Positions 38,952 through 47,690 of a DNA stretch of 64,000 bases are shown in pieces. Made by a program: the position numbers and the translations under genes. Each line of letters begins with the position of its first letter. Position 1 is the stretch's first letter. The notes under the pieces are model-generated. The model was not told the origin of the DNA and made no database searches. It saw only the letters and a list, made by a program, of their open reading frames with translations. The DNA is from an uncultured Clostridia bacterium (GTDB lineage Bacteria; Bacillota; Clostridia; Oscillospirales; Acutalibacteraceae). Location of the stretch: NCBI GenBank assembly GCA_947305745.1, contig CAMZEH010000001.1:62001-126000 (forward strand), written 5' to 3'.

Positions 38952-40874
38952 TTAATTTCCCTCTTTCTTGCGTGATTTTGATGCAAGCCAAATAATCAAA
39001 ACCGATATATCCGCAGGACTTACACCTGAAATACGTGACGCCTGACCAATATTTTGAGGTCTAATTCTACTCAATTTTTCTATTGCCTCCAAACGCAAAC
39101 CTTTAATTTCTTCATAATTAATATCCTCGGGCAATACTTTTTCTTCCAACCGTCTAAGCTCTTTAATTTGATTGTTTTGCCTGGCAATATAGCCTTCATA
39201 TTTAATTTCAACTTCGACTTTTTCGAAAATAGATTTATCGATTTGCGGTTTGGTTTTATCGAATTTTTCTAAATCTTTATACGTAACTTGTGGGCGTTTG
39301 AGCAAGTCACTCATTTTTATACCTGTAACAATCGGTGATGTTTCACGTGAAACAAGTATCTGATTTAATTCCTCGCTTGGCGCAATCACGACTTTGGTTA
39401 TTCGCTTTTTTTCTTCATTTTTTAAGTTTAAATTCCTAGTAAACTTCTCATATCTTTCATCGCTTATAAGCCCGATTTTTCGGCCGATGGGCGTTAATCT
39501 CTCATCTGCATTATCTTGCCTTAAAACTAATCTGTATTCCGACCTTGACGTCATCATTCTATAAGGGTCATTTACGCCTTTTGTAACCAAATCGTCTATA
39601 AGTGTGCCTATATATGAGGTTCCTCTGTCCAAAACCAGTGGTTCTTTGTTTTTTACTTTGAGCGCCGCATTTATTCCTGCAACCAAACCTTGTGCCGCCG
39701 CTTCTTCGTATCCTGAGCTTCCATTGAATTGTCCTGCGCCGAAAAGTCCCGCATACTCTTTGAATTCAAGCGCCGCATTCATTTGCTGTGGATCGGCAAT
39801 ATCATATTCAATCGCATACGCCGCTCTCATTATTTTTACATTTTCAAGTCCGGGTATGGTTCTGTACATTTCTATCTGGACTTCTTCGGGTAGGGAAGTA
39901 GACATGCCTTGCAAATACATTTCTTCTGTATTTAATCCGCAAGGCTCGATAAACATCTGATGACGTTTTTTATCGGGAAATCTTACAATTTTATCTTCTA
40001 TACTCGGGCAATAACGCGGTCCGACACCATCGATTTTACCGCTATACATGGGCGAGCGGTGAATATTTTTCAGTATCACTTCTTTCGTCTTGTCGTTCGT
40101 CCAAGAGATATAACATTTCACTTTGTTTTCGCCAATTTCTTCGGTATCGTACGAAAAAGGAACGATATTTTCATCGCCGCACTGTTCTTCTAGATTTTCA
40201 AAATTTATACTCGAACGCAGTACACGTGCGGGTGTGCCTGTTTTAAATCTTTTTAATTTTAAACCTAATTTTTTGAGGGATTCACCAAGCAAAACGGCGG
40301 GAAATATACCATCGGGTCCGCTTTGATATGACGTTTCACCGATATGTACCACACCTTCGAGGAATGTGCCGGTAGCTAAAACAACGCATTTTGATGCATA
40401 TTTTATACCGTTCCTGGACGTCAAAACCCAATTTTCACCCGTTTTATCACGGCAAATATCAATTATTTCTGCTTGTTTCAAAGATAAGTTTTCTTGAAGT
40501 TCAAGCTTATGTTTCATAATTTCTTTGTATCTATTTCTGTCAATTTGCGCCCTTAGTGAATGCACCGCGGGTCCTTTACCCAGATTAAGCATTCTACTTT
40601 GCAAAAAACATTCATCGGTTGTTCTACCCATCTCACCGCCCAGAGCGTCTATTTCACGAACCAAATGTCCTTTGGCCGTACCGCCGATTGACGGATTACA
40701 AGGGCAGTTACCGACGGAATCCAGATTAACCGCAAAAACCACAGTTTTGCAGCCGAGCCTTGCAGATGCGAGCGCCGCTTCGATACCCGCATGTCCCGCG
40801 CCGATTACACTTACTTCATATCCTTCATTTATATTCTCAGTATTATTTTTATTGTTTTCTTCTTCGCTATGCAA
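38952..40874 (-). CDS. mnmG: tRNA uridine 5-carboxymethylaminomethyl modification enzyme MnmG
   Basis: FAD enzyme that with MnmE modifies the wobble uridine of tRNAs. About 640 aa. The FAD-binding GAGHAGIEAALASARLG lies near residue 22, with GNCPCNPSIGGTAKGHLVREIDALGG, and the C-terminal helical tRNA-binding domain ends RPQNIGQASRISGVSPADIS. The start is the TTG at 40874, seven bases after AGAGGAGA. The coding region contains parS site 2. Confidence 0.96.
   Translation of the reverse strand: MHSEEENNKNNTENINEGYEVSVIGAGHAGIEAALASARLGCKTVVFAVNLDSVGNCPCNPSIGGTAKGHLVREIDALGGEMGRTTDECFLQSRMLNLGKGPAVHSLRAQIDRNRYKEIMKHKLELQENLSLKQAEIIDICRDKTGENWVLTSRNGIKYASKCVVLATGTFLEGVVHIGETSYQSGPDGIFPAVLLGESLKKLGLKLKRFKTGTPARVLRSSINFENLEEQCGDENIVPFSYDTEEIGENKVKCYISWTNDKTKEVILKNIHRSPMYSGKIDGVGPRYCPSIEDKIVRFPDKKRHQMFIEPCGLNTEEMYLQGMSTSLPEEVQIEMYRTIPGLENVKIMRAAYAIEYDIADPQQMNAALEFKEYAGLFGAGQFNGSSGYEEAAAQGLVAGINAALKVKNKEPLVLDRGTSYIGTLIDDLVTKGVNDPYRMMTSRSEYRLVLRQDNADERLTPIGRKIGLISDERYEKFTRNLNLKNEEKKRITKVVIAPSEELNQILVSRETSPIVTGIKMSDLLKRPQVTYKDLEKFDKTKPQIDKSIFEKVEVEIKYEGYIARQNNQIKELRRLEEKVLPEDINYEEIKGLRLEAIEKLSRIRPQNIGQASRISGVSPADISVLIIWLASKSRKKEGN
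39339..39354. promoter_or_regulatory. parS site 2, inside mnmG
   Basis: A second perfect copy of TGTTTCACGTGAAACA, 1.1 kb from the first, embedded in the mnmG reading frame at codons for LVSRETSP. Confidence 0.95.
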
Positions 40875-40897
40875 TTTATTTTCTCCTCTATTAAATC

Positions 40898-42271
40898 TTA
40901 TTTTCCCACACAAAACTTTGAAAAAACTTTATTCACGACCGCTTCACTGACGTTTTCTCCCGTAAACTCCATGAATACTCCAAGTGCGTCTTGCATTAAA
41001 ACGGTTACTGCGTCGAGCGTTATTCCAAAATCAAGCTGATTTATTATTTCTTCCAGTATTTCCGTGGCTTTTTTTAATGCTGTTAACTGTCTTTCATTGG
41101 AGATAACTGTATCTGATGGATCGAATTTTGAAAGTCCGACTATATTTTCTATAATTTCTTTGAGCTTATCTATTCCCTTACCGCTCAGTGCCGATAATTC
41201 AACAATTTTATTTTTAAATGTTGATAATTCATTAATATCAACTTTCATTCCAATATCGCATTTATTCAATAAAACTATTGTTTTTGATTCATCTAAATTT
41301 TTTAGAAGTTCTCTGTCATCGGCGCAGAGTGGGGAAGAGGCATCTACCATAAAAAGCGTTATCTCTGATTCATTAATATATTTTTTCGCCTTTTCAACCC
41401 CGATTTTCTCCACTTTATCAAGTGTATCACGTATTCCCGCCGTGTCAATAAGAAGTACGGGTATATCGCCAATCATGACTGTTTCTTCAATAGCATCACG
41501 AGTCGTTCCGGGTATATCTGTAACGATTGATTTTTGAGAATCTGAAAGATAGTTCATAAGCGTAGATTTACCAACATTCGGTCGACCCACAATCGCAGTC
41601 TTGACGCCTTCTTTTATTGATTTAAACGTATCATAATTATCTATCATAGAGCGGAGTTTTTCGCATATTTTATGAATGTTATTTTTCAACACGCTTTCAT
41701 CGACTTGTGGAATATCTTCTTCGGGATAATCCGCCCAAACGCTTAGTCCTGCCGAGATTTCAAGAAGTTCCTCCTTGATTTCCTCTATTTTTTTCGAAGA
41801 CTTACCCTCACGCATGCCAAACGCTATCTGATTGGCACGTTTACCCTTGGCTGATATTAAATCCATAACAGCTTCCGCTTGTGAAAGGTCCATTTTGCCG
41901 TTCAAAAATGCTCTTTTTGTAAACTCACCCGGCTCGGCGAGTGCCGCGCCTGCCTCCAGTACAGCTCTTAAAACACGTTTTGTTATATAAAGCCCGCCGT
42001 GACACGAAATTTCCACTACGTCTTCGCCTGTGTAACTATGCGGCGCTTTAAACACCAACACAACTACTTCATCAATAAACTCATTTTCATGCAAAATTCT
42101 ACCGTATTTAGCGCGATAACCACTAAGATTTTGAATACAGTTTTCTTTTTCGCCGCCAATAAATGGTACAAATATCTTATCTGCAATCTTTGTAGACTCT
42201 GCTCCTGAAATTCGTATTACACCAATACCCCCGACGCCTTGAGCCGTGGATATGGCCGCTATTGTTGACAC
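40898..42271 (-). CDS. mnmE: tRNA modification GTPase MnmE
   Basis: Partner of MnmG in wobble-uridine modification; K+-activated GTPase. About 457 aa from GTG 42271 (MSTIAAISTAQGVGGIGVIR), nine bases after GGAGAGG. It has the N-terminal folate-binding domain, an inserted G domain with P-loop GRPNVGKSTLMNYL and switch DIPGTTRDAIEE, and the invariant C-terminal CVGK. Confidence 0.96.
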   Translation of the reverse strand: MSTIAAISTAQGVGGIGVIRISGAESTKIADKIFVPFIGGEKENCIQNLSGYRAKYGRILHENEFIDEVVVLVFKAPHSYTGEDVVEISCHGGLYITKRVLRAVLEAGAALAEPGEFTKRAFLNGKMDLSQAEAVMDLISAKGKRANQIAFGMREGKSSKKIEEIKEELLEISAGLSVWADYPEEDIPQVDESVLKNNIHKICEKLRSMIDNYDTFKSIKEGVKTAIVGRPNVGKSTLMNYLSDSQKSIVTDIPGTTRDAIEETVMIGDIPVLLIDTAGIRDTLDKVEKIGVEKAKKYINESEITLFMVDASSPLCADDRELLKNLDESKTIVLLNKCDIGMKVDINELSTFKNKIVELSALSGKGIDKLKEIIENIVGLSKFDPSDTVISNERQLTALKKATEILEEIINQLDFGITLDAVTVLMQDALGVFMEFTGENVSEAVVNKVFSKFCVGK

Positions 42272-42310
42272 TACACCGCACCTCTCCAAATACATTTTAA
42301 AAATTATAAT

Positions 42311-42332
42311 TGCTCCCTTGGGTCAGGGAGCA
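42311..42332 (-). terminator. Hairpin between jag and mnmE
   Basis: TGCTCCC pairs with GGGAGCA around an eight-base loop. On the minus strand it is followed by ATTATAATTTTT, a weak T-run. It may be a partial terminator reducing read-through from jag into mnmE, or a processing site. Confidence 0.4.
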
Positions 42333-42355
42333 GGTTTAAAAACCACATAATAAAA

Positions 42356-43018
42356 TTAATCTTTTTTATCGCTATCGTCCGATGAAGATGAAGGCGCAAT
42401 AACTATATGTCTCTCAGCTCCTTCGCCTTCGGACCACGAACGCACACCCTCGACTTCACCGACAGCACTATGTATTATCTTGCGCTCGTAGGCACGCATT
42501 GGTTCAAGATTAAACTTTTTACCGCTGCTGATAGCTCTATGCGCTATCCTTGCAGCGAGTTCCTCAAGTATAGCTTTTCTTTTTTCGCGGTAATTACCCG
42601 CTTCTATTCTGACCCTGCAAAAATCTTTTGATTTGTTTTTGTCATTCGCAATGAGATTAACAATATACTGAAGTGAATCAAGCGTCTCACCGTGTTTGCC
42701 GACGATATATCCCACTTCGTCGCCACTTACTTTCAAATAACAGATATCTTTTTCTTCGGAAAGAATTTCTATTTTAAGTGAACTCAAGTCCATATAATAC
42801 AGAATTTCTTTTAAAATTTTAATAGCTTTTGCTGCAACAGATTCCTTCAAAATCGCTCTCACTTGCGCAAGTTTCCCTCTAAATACGCCGAGAAGTTTTT
42901 TTGACGGCTGCTGAACCACCTCAAACTCAACATCTTTTTCTTCCACCCCGAGCATACCGCACGCCTTTTGTTTTGCAAGCGCAACCGTTTCTTCAGAAGC
43001 ATACACTTCTTTTACCAT
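42356..43018 (-). CDS. jag: RNA-binding protein Jag (KhpB/EloR)
   Basis: RNA-binding protein of the yidC neighbourhood, linked to cell elongation and division in Gram-positives. 220 aa: Jag N domain (residues ~1-55, MVKEVYASEETVALAKQKAC), a KH domain (~80-150, EVGYIVGKHGETLDSLQYIV), and an R3H domain (~150-212, RAYERKIIHSAVGEVEGV). The short acidic Ser/Asp end is typical. It is separated from yidC by a secreted-protein gene, which is unusual. Confidence 0.93.
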   Translation of the reverse strand: MVKEVYASEETVALAKQKACGMLGVEEKDVEFEVVQQPSKKLLGVFRGKLAQVRAILKESVAAKAIKILKEILYYMDLSSLKIEILSEEKDICYLKVSGDEVGYIVGKHGETLDSLQYIVNLIANDKNKSKDFCRVRIEAGNYREKRKAILEELAARIAHRAISSGKKFNLEPMRAYERKIIHSAVGEVEGVRSWSEGEGAERHIVIAPSSSSDDSDKKD

Positions 43019-43104
43019 AAAATTAAAACACCCCCGAAATATTCTTACATATTATGATAAACCAAAACGACAAATTTGTCCACATAAAATTAATTTAAAA
43101 GCTA

Positions 43105-43133
43105 TTGACAAATTATTATAACCATATTAAAAT
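43105..43133 (+). promoter_or_regulatory. Promoter of the NLS-bearing secreted protein gene
   Basis: Perfect -35 TTGACA, 17 bases, TAAAAT on the plus strand, 68 bases before the ATG. Confidence 0.7.
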
Positions 43134-43201
43134 AACTCTGCAATTTAATTGATATCTGATAACAATTAAAAATTCGCAAAAACGAAAGATTGGAAAAAAA
43201 T

Positions 43202-43762
43202 ATGAGAAATTCTAAAAAAACATTACCTTTACTGCTCGCATCACTAACTTTAAGCTCTGTATCCATAAATTCTTACTCGGCTTTCGCTATGAAAAGGGCA
43301 AGACCCGATACTTTTGCCGAACGACCGGTAAAGAGGAGAAGAATCAGTGAAACAATTGATTTGAACAAAAAAATCACAAAAATCTCAGAAGAGTGCATTG
43401 ATATTTTCAACGCCGTAAAAAACGACACACCTCTTAAAACTATCATGAAAATTGAAACACTCAAAGAAATAAACAGAAAAATTTATGAAATTTTGGGTAT
43501 AAATCCTTCGAACGTGGAAAGGGCGTATATCGAATATCTGCCCAAAAAAATACTTACGCTAAATACAGCTACCAAAGAAAAATTAAGTGCAGCTCATCGC
43601 AAAAACGCCATAGCTTTGTATTATTTTGTAAATAAAACTAGAAACATCGAACAAACAGAAACCGTTAAGAAAATTTATCGTCTGATTGGGTCGATAAAAA
43701 TGGGATTGAATTTAATTTTAGATCCGTACTGTTACGACAGAAATATATATTTTTCAGAATAA
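43202..43762 (+). CDS. Secreted protein with N-terminal bipartite nuclear localisation signal; candidate effector
   Basis: 186 aa, no recognised domain. The N terminus MRNSKKTLPLLLASLTLSSV...SAFA is a clear Sec signal peptide with predicted cleavage after AFA. The mature protein then begins with KRARPDTFAERPVKRRR: two basic residues, an 11-residue spacer, and KRRR, which matches the classical bipartite nuclear localisation pattern. The rest is helical and Lys/Glu/Ile-rich. The start ATG follows a TTGGAAAA-type site; a TTG four codons upstream would only lengthen the n-region. It has its own near-consensus promoter and a terminator, and lies between jag and yidC, which are normally adjacent. 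That it enters a host nucleus is inference. The basic patch could instead bind nucleic acid or the cell wall. Confidence 0.7.
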   Translation: MRNSKKTLPLLLASLTLSSVSINSYSAFAMKRARPDTFAERPVKRRRISETIDLNKKITKISEECIDIFNAVKNDTPLKTIMKIETLKEINRKIYEILGINPSNVERAYIEYLPKKILTLNTATKEKLSAAHRKNAIALYYFVNKTRNIEQTETVKKIYRLIGSIKMGLNLILDPYCYDRNIYFSE

Positions 43763-43768
43763 ACTAAT

Positions 43769-43798
43769 CCCCCTCTACATTTAGAGGGGGGTTACATT
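43769..43798 (+). terminator. Bidirectional terminator between the secreted protein gene and yidC
   Basis: CCCCCTCTA, a four-base loop, TAGAGGGGG, followed by a T-rich tail on the plus strand. It lies between two converging genes and may serve both. Confidence 0.75.
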
Positions 43799-43803
43799 TT
43801 TTA

Positions 43804-44706
43804 TCAAGATTCTTGAATTTTTAACCTTGCGTAACGTGCGGCTTCATTCTTGGCATTTATGGTGTGCACGTTATAAAATTTATTTAAAATAACGTTTTGA
43901 CCTATCCCAACCACTGAGTTGAGTATCCAGTAGATACCCACAGCTCCCGGAATTGTATATGCAATATAAGAAGTAAAAACAAACATCCCATAAGGCATAA
44001 ATTTCATGCAGCCCTGCATTTGATTTTGCATACCAGACATTTTTTGGCTTATATACATCATAAGTATTGAGCTGACGAAACATACAACAGGTATTGTCCA
44101 TAGCATTTCAGAAAACGCACAATCGTTAGGTTTTTTAAGTAAGTTCATACCCATCAAATCAAATCCTGAGCTATATTCTTCAATATCCGCAAGCTCTTCT
44201 TCGTTGAACATAGTCAAATGCTCTTTTATCTCAGAAAAATGACGAACTATTTGAAGCTCTTCATATCCTTTAGTTATTTTCCCTTCAACTTCGGGTAAAG
44301 TCGGTAAAATTTGCACTGCTGCTGTTATTTTTTCATCAGGTATATGTAACGTGTTTTTAAGAGGCCTGTTTATCGCCCCAATGATTCCGCTCCACAAAAT
44401 AAGCGGCAAAAGCATAGTCGATAAACAACCCGACATCGGGTTTATGCCTTCTTTTTCGTAGAGTTTAGCGAGTTCCTCATTATATTTTTTCATGTCTTTT
44501 TCGTATCTTTTTTTAAGTTCTTTTTGCTTTTCCGCCATACGTGCATTAGAAGCCATTGTTTTTTGGCGTTTAATAGCAAACGGGAACATTATCAAGTTGA
44601 TGAGAATTGTAAATAAAACTATCGCAATTGTATAATTACTTACCGCGTCGAACAAAAACCACAAAACATAACCAAATATACTACCCAAAAAATCAAGAAT
44701 TGCCAA
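43804..44706 (-). CDS. yidC: Membrane protein insertase YidC
   Basis: Inserts and folds inner-membrane proteins, alone or with SecY. About 300 aa, the short Gram-positive form. It has an N-terminal membrane segment, the FTILINLIMFPFAIKRQKTMASNARM helical hairpin, a cytoplasmic coiled region (KELKKRYEKDMKKYNEELAKLYEKEGINP), and three C-terminal membrane segments. The start TTG at 44706 suits the AAAGGAG better than a TTG three codons upstream. It has its own extended -10 promoter, consistent with its separation from yidD by the accessory block. Confidence 0.93.
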   Translation of the reverse strand: MAILDFLGSIFGYVLWFLFDAVSNYTIAIVLFTILINLIMFPFAIKRQKTMASNARMAEKQKELKKRYEKDMKKYNEELAKLYEKEGINPMSGCLSTMLLPLILWSGIIGAINRPLKNTLHIPDEKITAAVQILPTLPEVEGKITKGYEELQIVRHFSEIKEHLTMFNEEELADIEEYSSGFDLMGMNLLKKPNDCAFSEMLWTIPVVCFVSSILMMYISQKMSGMQNQMQGCMKFMPYGMFVFTSYIAYTIPGAVGIYWILNSVVGIGQNVILNKFYNVHTINAKNEAARYARLKIQES

Positions 44707-44744
44707 ATTAATCAAAACTCCTTTGATTTTATAAACTCCAGCTT

Positions 44745-44773
44745 ATTATACCACAAAATAAAGTATCAAAAAA
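44745..44773 (-). promoter_or_regulatory. yidC promoter, extended -10
   Basis: TGGTATAAT on the minus strand (44745-44753), with only a T-rich -35 region upstream. The TGn extension can compensate for a weak -35. Confidence 0.5.
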
Positions 44774-44780
44774 CAAAAAA

Positions 44781-45608
44781 TTAAAAATTTATACTACCTT
44801 TTTTTCTAAATTCAGGGGACTGTGGATCACAAATTTGCTCAAGCCGTTTCATTTTTCGATATAATAAGCTTTGGTTGATACAAGATGTATTTTTTAGATT
44901 ACTCTCAGCATAATAGGCGATGGAGGTTAATTTATAAAGACACGGATAAACATCTTCGAAAAGCTCCGGAATGCTGTTAAATCTCGTATTAAAAAAATAA
45001 CAGTAAACAATACAAAAAAAATCCACCAATCTGTAATTACTCATGTAATAAAAAGACTCAAAAATAAACGTAGAAGCCGCCATATCTCGGTTACTTGCGG
45101 GTGCAACACCCATGATACCGCTTCCCTCAATGCACTCATCAAGCCATTGCGTAGATATATTTTCAGTAAGAATATCTTCTCCATAACCCGAAACTTTTTC
45201 TCTGACAAAACCAGGATTAATTGTTTTAGCAACACACCACTGCTCCCGAGGTTCAAGAAATCGCGAACATTGCTTTTTAAAAATACAATCAAAAAACTTA
45301 CCTAAAAAAAAGTAAAGCTTTTCCGTACCTGCACTTTCAAGAATATTGTTTATTCTTTCAACTTTGTCGTTATAAGAAACACAATCAAGATCTGAAAAAT
45401 TTGGGCCTGAAATTTCTGCAATCTTCCTAAGCGCACGAGTAGTAGCCATTTCTTTGCGGAATTCCTCGTATTTCTCACCTTTAAGCCAAAAATATGAACT
45501 CCAATCATAATAACCGTAAGCAAAAACACATGGGTTTAAATTACAAATACACAAAAATAAAACAAAAGTTTTTTTTATCACATTCTTCACAAAACTGTTC
45601 CTCTTCAT
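44781..45608 (-). CDS. Cysteine-rich secreted protein of unknown function
   Basis: 275 aa. The signal peptide covers residues ~1-30 (MKRNSFVKNVIKKTFVLFLC...CVFA). The mature part has ten cysteines spread over its length, many aromatic residues, and no recognised domain. Cysteines in this number in an exported protein suggest disulfides formed outside the cell. No lipobox or wall anchor is seen, so it is probably released. It has a strong promoter and starts the accessory block next to yidC. Effector role is inference from export and lack of bacterial homologues I can name. Confidence 0.7.
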   Translation of the reverse strand: MKRNSFVKNVIKKTFVLFLCICNLNPCVFAYGYYDWSSYFWLKGEKYEEFRKEMATTRALRKIAEISGPNFSDLDCVSYNDKVERINNILESAGTEKLYFFLGKFFDCIFKKQCSRFLEPREQWCVAKTINPGFVREKVSGYGEDILTENISTQWLDECIEGSGIMGVAPASNRDMAASTFIFESFYYMSNYRLVDFFCIVYCYFFNTRFNSIPELFEDVYPCLYKLTSIAYYAESNLKNTSCINQSLLYRKMKRLEQICDPQSPEFRKKGSINF

Positions 45609-45625
45609 TGTTTTTTAACAACGTT

Positions 45626-45654
45626 ATTATAACACACATTTAATTACACATCAA
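45626..45654 (-). promoter_or_regulatory. Promoter of the Cys-rich secreted protein
   Basis: TTGATG, 17 bases, perfect TATAAT on the minus strand, 18 bases from the -10 to the ATG, so the transcript has a very short leader. Confidence 0.7.
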
Positions 45655-45669
45655 GCGTATCAAAAAATA

Positions 45670-45698
45670 TTGAAACTTGAATTTGGCAAGAGTATAAT
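45670..45698 (+). promoter_or_regulatory. Promoter of the polysaccharide gene group
   Basis: TTGAAA, 17 bases, perfect TATAAT on the plus strand, back to back with the promoter at 45626-45654. Confidence 0.7.
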
Positions 45699-45751
45699 TA
45701 ACCTGAGAGTTTGTGACCAAAAACATCTAAAAAGGAGAAATCTGTATTACT

Positions 45752-46435
45752 TTGAAAGATTTTGAAAAATTACCGAATTATATGCAAAACAAAGAAACAA
45801 AAATTTACTATGATATACTCAAAAACCGAAAATTTTCGCTACTCACCAAAAGAGTTTTTGATTTTATTTTCTCGCTTATCCTCTGCGCTGTCTTGACTCC
45901 AATAATACTTTTGACAGCCATCATAATTATAATAGATTCACCCGGAAATCCATTTTTCTTACAGACAAGAATTACAAAATACGGGAAAAAATTTAAAATT
46001 TTTAAATTCAGGACAATGGTAACGAACGCTGAAGAATTGGGTGCTCAAGTTACAACGGATAACGACCCAAGAATAACTAAAGTCGGAAAATATTTAAGAA
46101 AATTAAGAATAGATGAGATCCCGCAAATATTCAATATTCTTTTGGGAGATTTATCATTTGTCGGAGTACGCCCGGAAGTACCAAAATACGTGGGAAAATA
46201 TACCGACGAAATGTACGCAACACTGCTTATGCCTGCGGGAGTCACTTCGCTCACGAGCATACTCTACAAAAACGAAGCAAACCTTTTAAAATCATCGCAA
46301 AACCCCGATGAAACCTACGTAAAAGAAATACTACCCCAAAAAATGAAATATAATCTTGAATACATCAAAAAGTTTAATTTTTGGGGCGATATAAAAATAA
46401 TGCTAAAGACCATAAAAGCCGTGATTTCAAAATAA
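45752..46435 (+). CDS. Undecaprenyl-phosphate sugar phosphotransferase (initiating glycosyltransferase)
   Basis: 227 aa, bacterial sugar transferase family. It transfers a sugar-phosphate to the lipid carrier, the first step of surface polysaccharide or glycan assembly. One N-terminal membrane segment (FIFSLILCAVLTPIILLTAIIII, ~residues 31-53) is followed by the catalytic part with PFFLQTRITKYGKKFKIFKFRTM, TKVGKYLRKLRIDEIPQ and LSFVGVRPEVPKYV. The TTG start is 14 bases from AAAGGAG. An ATT two codons upstream has better spacing, so the exact start is uncertain. First of three plus-strand genes. Confidence 0.88.
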   Translation: MKDFEKLPNYMQNKETKIYYDILKNRKFSLLTKRVFDFIFSLILCAVLTPIILLTAIIIIIDSPGNPFFLQTRITKYGKKFKIFKFRTMVTNAEELGAQVTTDNDPRITKVGKYLRKLRIDEIPQIFNILLGDLSFVGVRPEVPKYVGKYTDEMYATLLMPAGVTSLTSILYKNEANLLKSSQNPDETYVKEILPQKMKYNLEYIKKFNFWGDIKIMLKTIKAVISK

Positions 46436-46456
46436 AACCGAAAGGAACTTTAAAAT

Positions 46457-47656
46457 ATGCCGTATGATATAAAGTTTTCACCGCCCGACATCTCGGAAGA
46501 AGATATAAACGCCGTAACGGAAGTACTGCGTTCGGGCTGGATAACAACAGGACCAAAAACAAAATTATTTGAACAAAAGATAGCAAATTATTGCGGAACC
46601 AAAAAAGCTGCTGCGCTCAATTCAGCAACAGCCTGCCTTGAAATGACGCTCAGGCTCCTCGGAATAGGGGAGGGCGACGAAGTGATAACAAGCGCATACA
46701 CGTATTCTGCCTCTTGCAGCGTGATTATACACGTCGGCGCAACACCCGTATTGGTCGACACCGCAAAAGACTCTTTCGAAATGGACTACGAAAAACTCGA
46801 AAAAGCGATAACTCCCAAAACAAAAGCGATTATTCCCGTAGATTTGGGCGGTGTGATGTGCGATTACACAAAAATATTTGATATAATTAATGCGAAAAAA
46901 ACTATATTTAAGCCGTCTAATAAAATTCAAGAAAAATTCGGCAGAATTGTAGTTCTAGCCGACGGTGCACATTCTTTCGGAGCAGAGTGTGGCGGTAAAA
47001 AATCAGGTAGTATTGCCGATTTCACGTGTTTTTCGTTTCACGCCGTTAAAAATCTCACTACAGGCGAAGGTGGAGCTGTAACTTGGAAACCGAGAAATGA
47101 CCTTGACGACGATGAAATATATAAGCAGTATATGCTTTTGTCGCTGCACGGGCAGAATAAAGACGCACTCGCAAAAACAAAGGCCGGCGCTTGGGAATAT
47201 GATATAATATATCCCGCGTATAAATGTAACATGACCGACATAATGGCAGCGCTGGGAATTTCGCAGCTCAAAAGGTACGATAAACTCCTTGCCAGGCGGC
47301 GAGAAATCGTGGGAATTTACAATTCAAGTTTAAAAGATTTAAATATCCAAACGCTGCCTCACATCACAGAAAACGCAAAATCAAGTTGTCATCTTTACAT
47401 CACAAGACTTCTCGGCAGAGATGAAAATTTCAGAAATAAATTCATCGAAAACATGGTATCGGTTAGAATTTCAACAAATGTTCATTACAAATCTTTACCT
47501 ATGTTTACCGCCTATAAAAACATAGGTTTTGACGTAAAAGATTTCCCTAATGCCTATGAAATGTACGCAAACGAAGTAACTTTGCCGCTTCATACACTTC
47601 TTAAAAATGAGGAAATATACTACATTTTGGAAAATTATAAAAAATTTGCAAAGTAA
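46457..47656 (+). CDS. DegT/DnrJ/EryC1-family sugar aminotransferase
   Basis: PLP enzyme that aminates a nucleotide-linked keto sugar, yielding an amino sugar for the surface glycan. 399 aa. It shows SGWITTGPKTKLFEQK near the N terminus, the NSATACLEMTLRLLGIGEGDEVI cofactor-binding segment, ADGAHSFGAE, and the Schiff-base lysine in SFHAVKNLTTGEGG. Follows the sugar transferase by 21 bases with AAAGGAA upstream. The matching dehydratase and acetyltransferase genes are not in the window. Confidence 0.92.
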   Translation: MPYDIKFSPPDISEEDINAVTEVLRSGWITTGPKTKLFEQKIANYCGTKKAAALNSATACLEMTLRLLGIGEGDEVITSAYTYSASCSVIIHVGATPVLVDTAKDSFEMDYEKLEKAITPKTKAIIPVDLGGVMCDYTKIFDIINAKKTIFKPSNKIQEKFGRIVVLADGAHSFGAECGGKKSGSIADFTCFSFHAVKNLTTGEGGAVTWKPRNDLDDDEIYKQYMLLSLHGQNKDALAKTKAGAWEYDIIYPAYKCNMTDIMAALGISQLKRYDKLLARRREIVGIYNSSLKDLNIQTLPHITENAKSSCHLYITRLLGRDENFRNKFIENMVSVRISTNVHYKSLPMFTAYKNIGFDVKDFPNAYEMYANEVTLPLHTLLKNEEIYYILENYKKFAK

Positions 47657-47690
47657 AATTTTTAAATCATAACAAGAAAGGCGGGAATAT

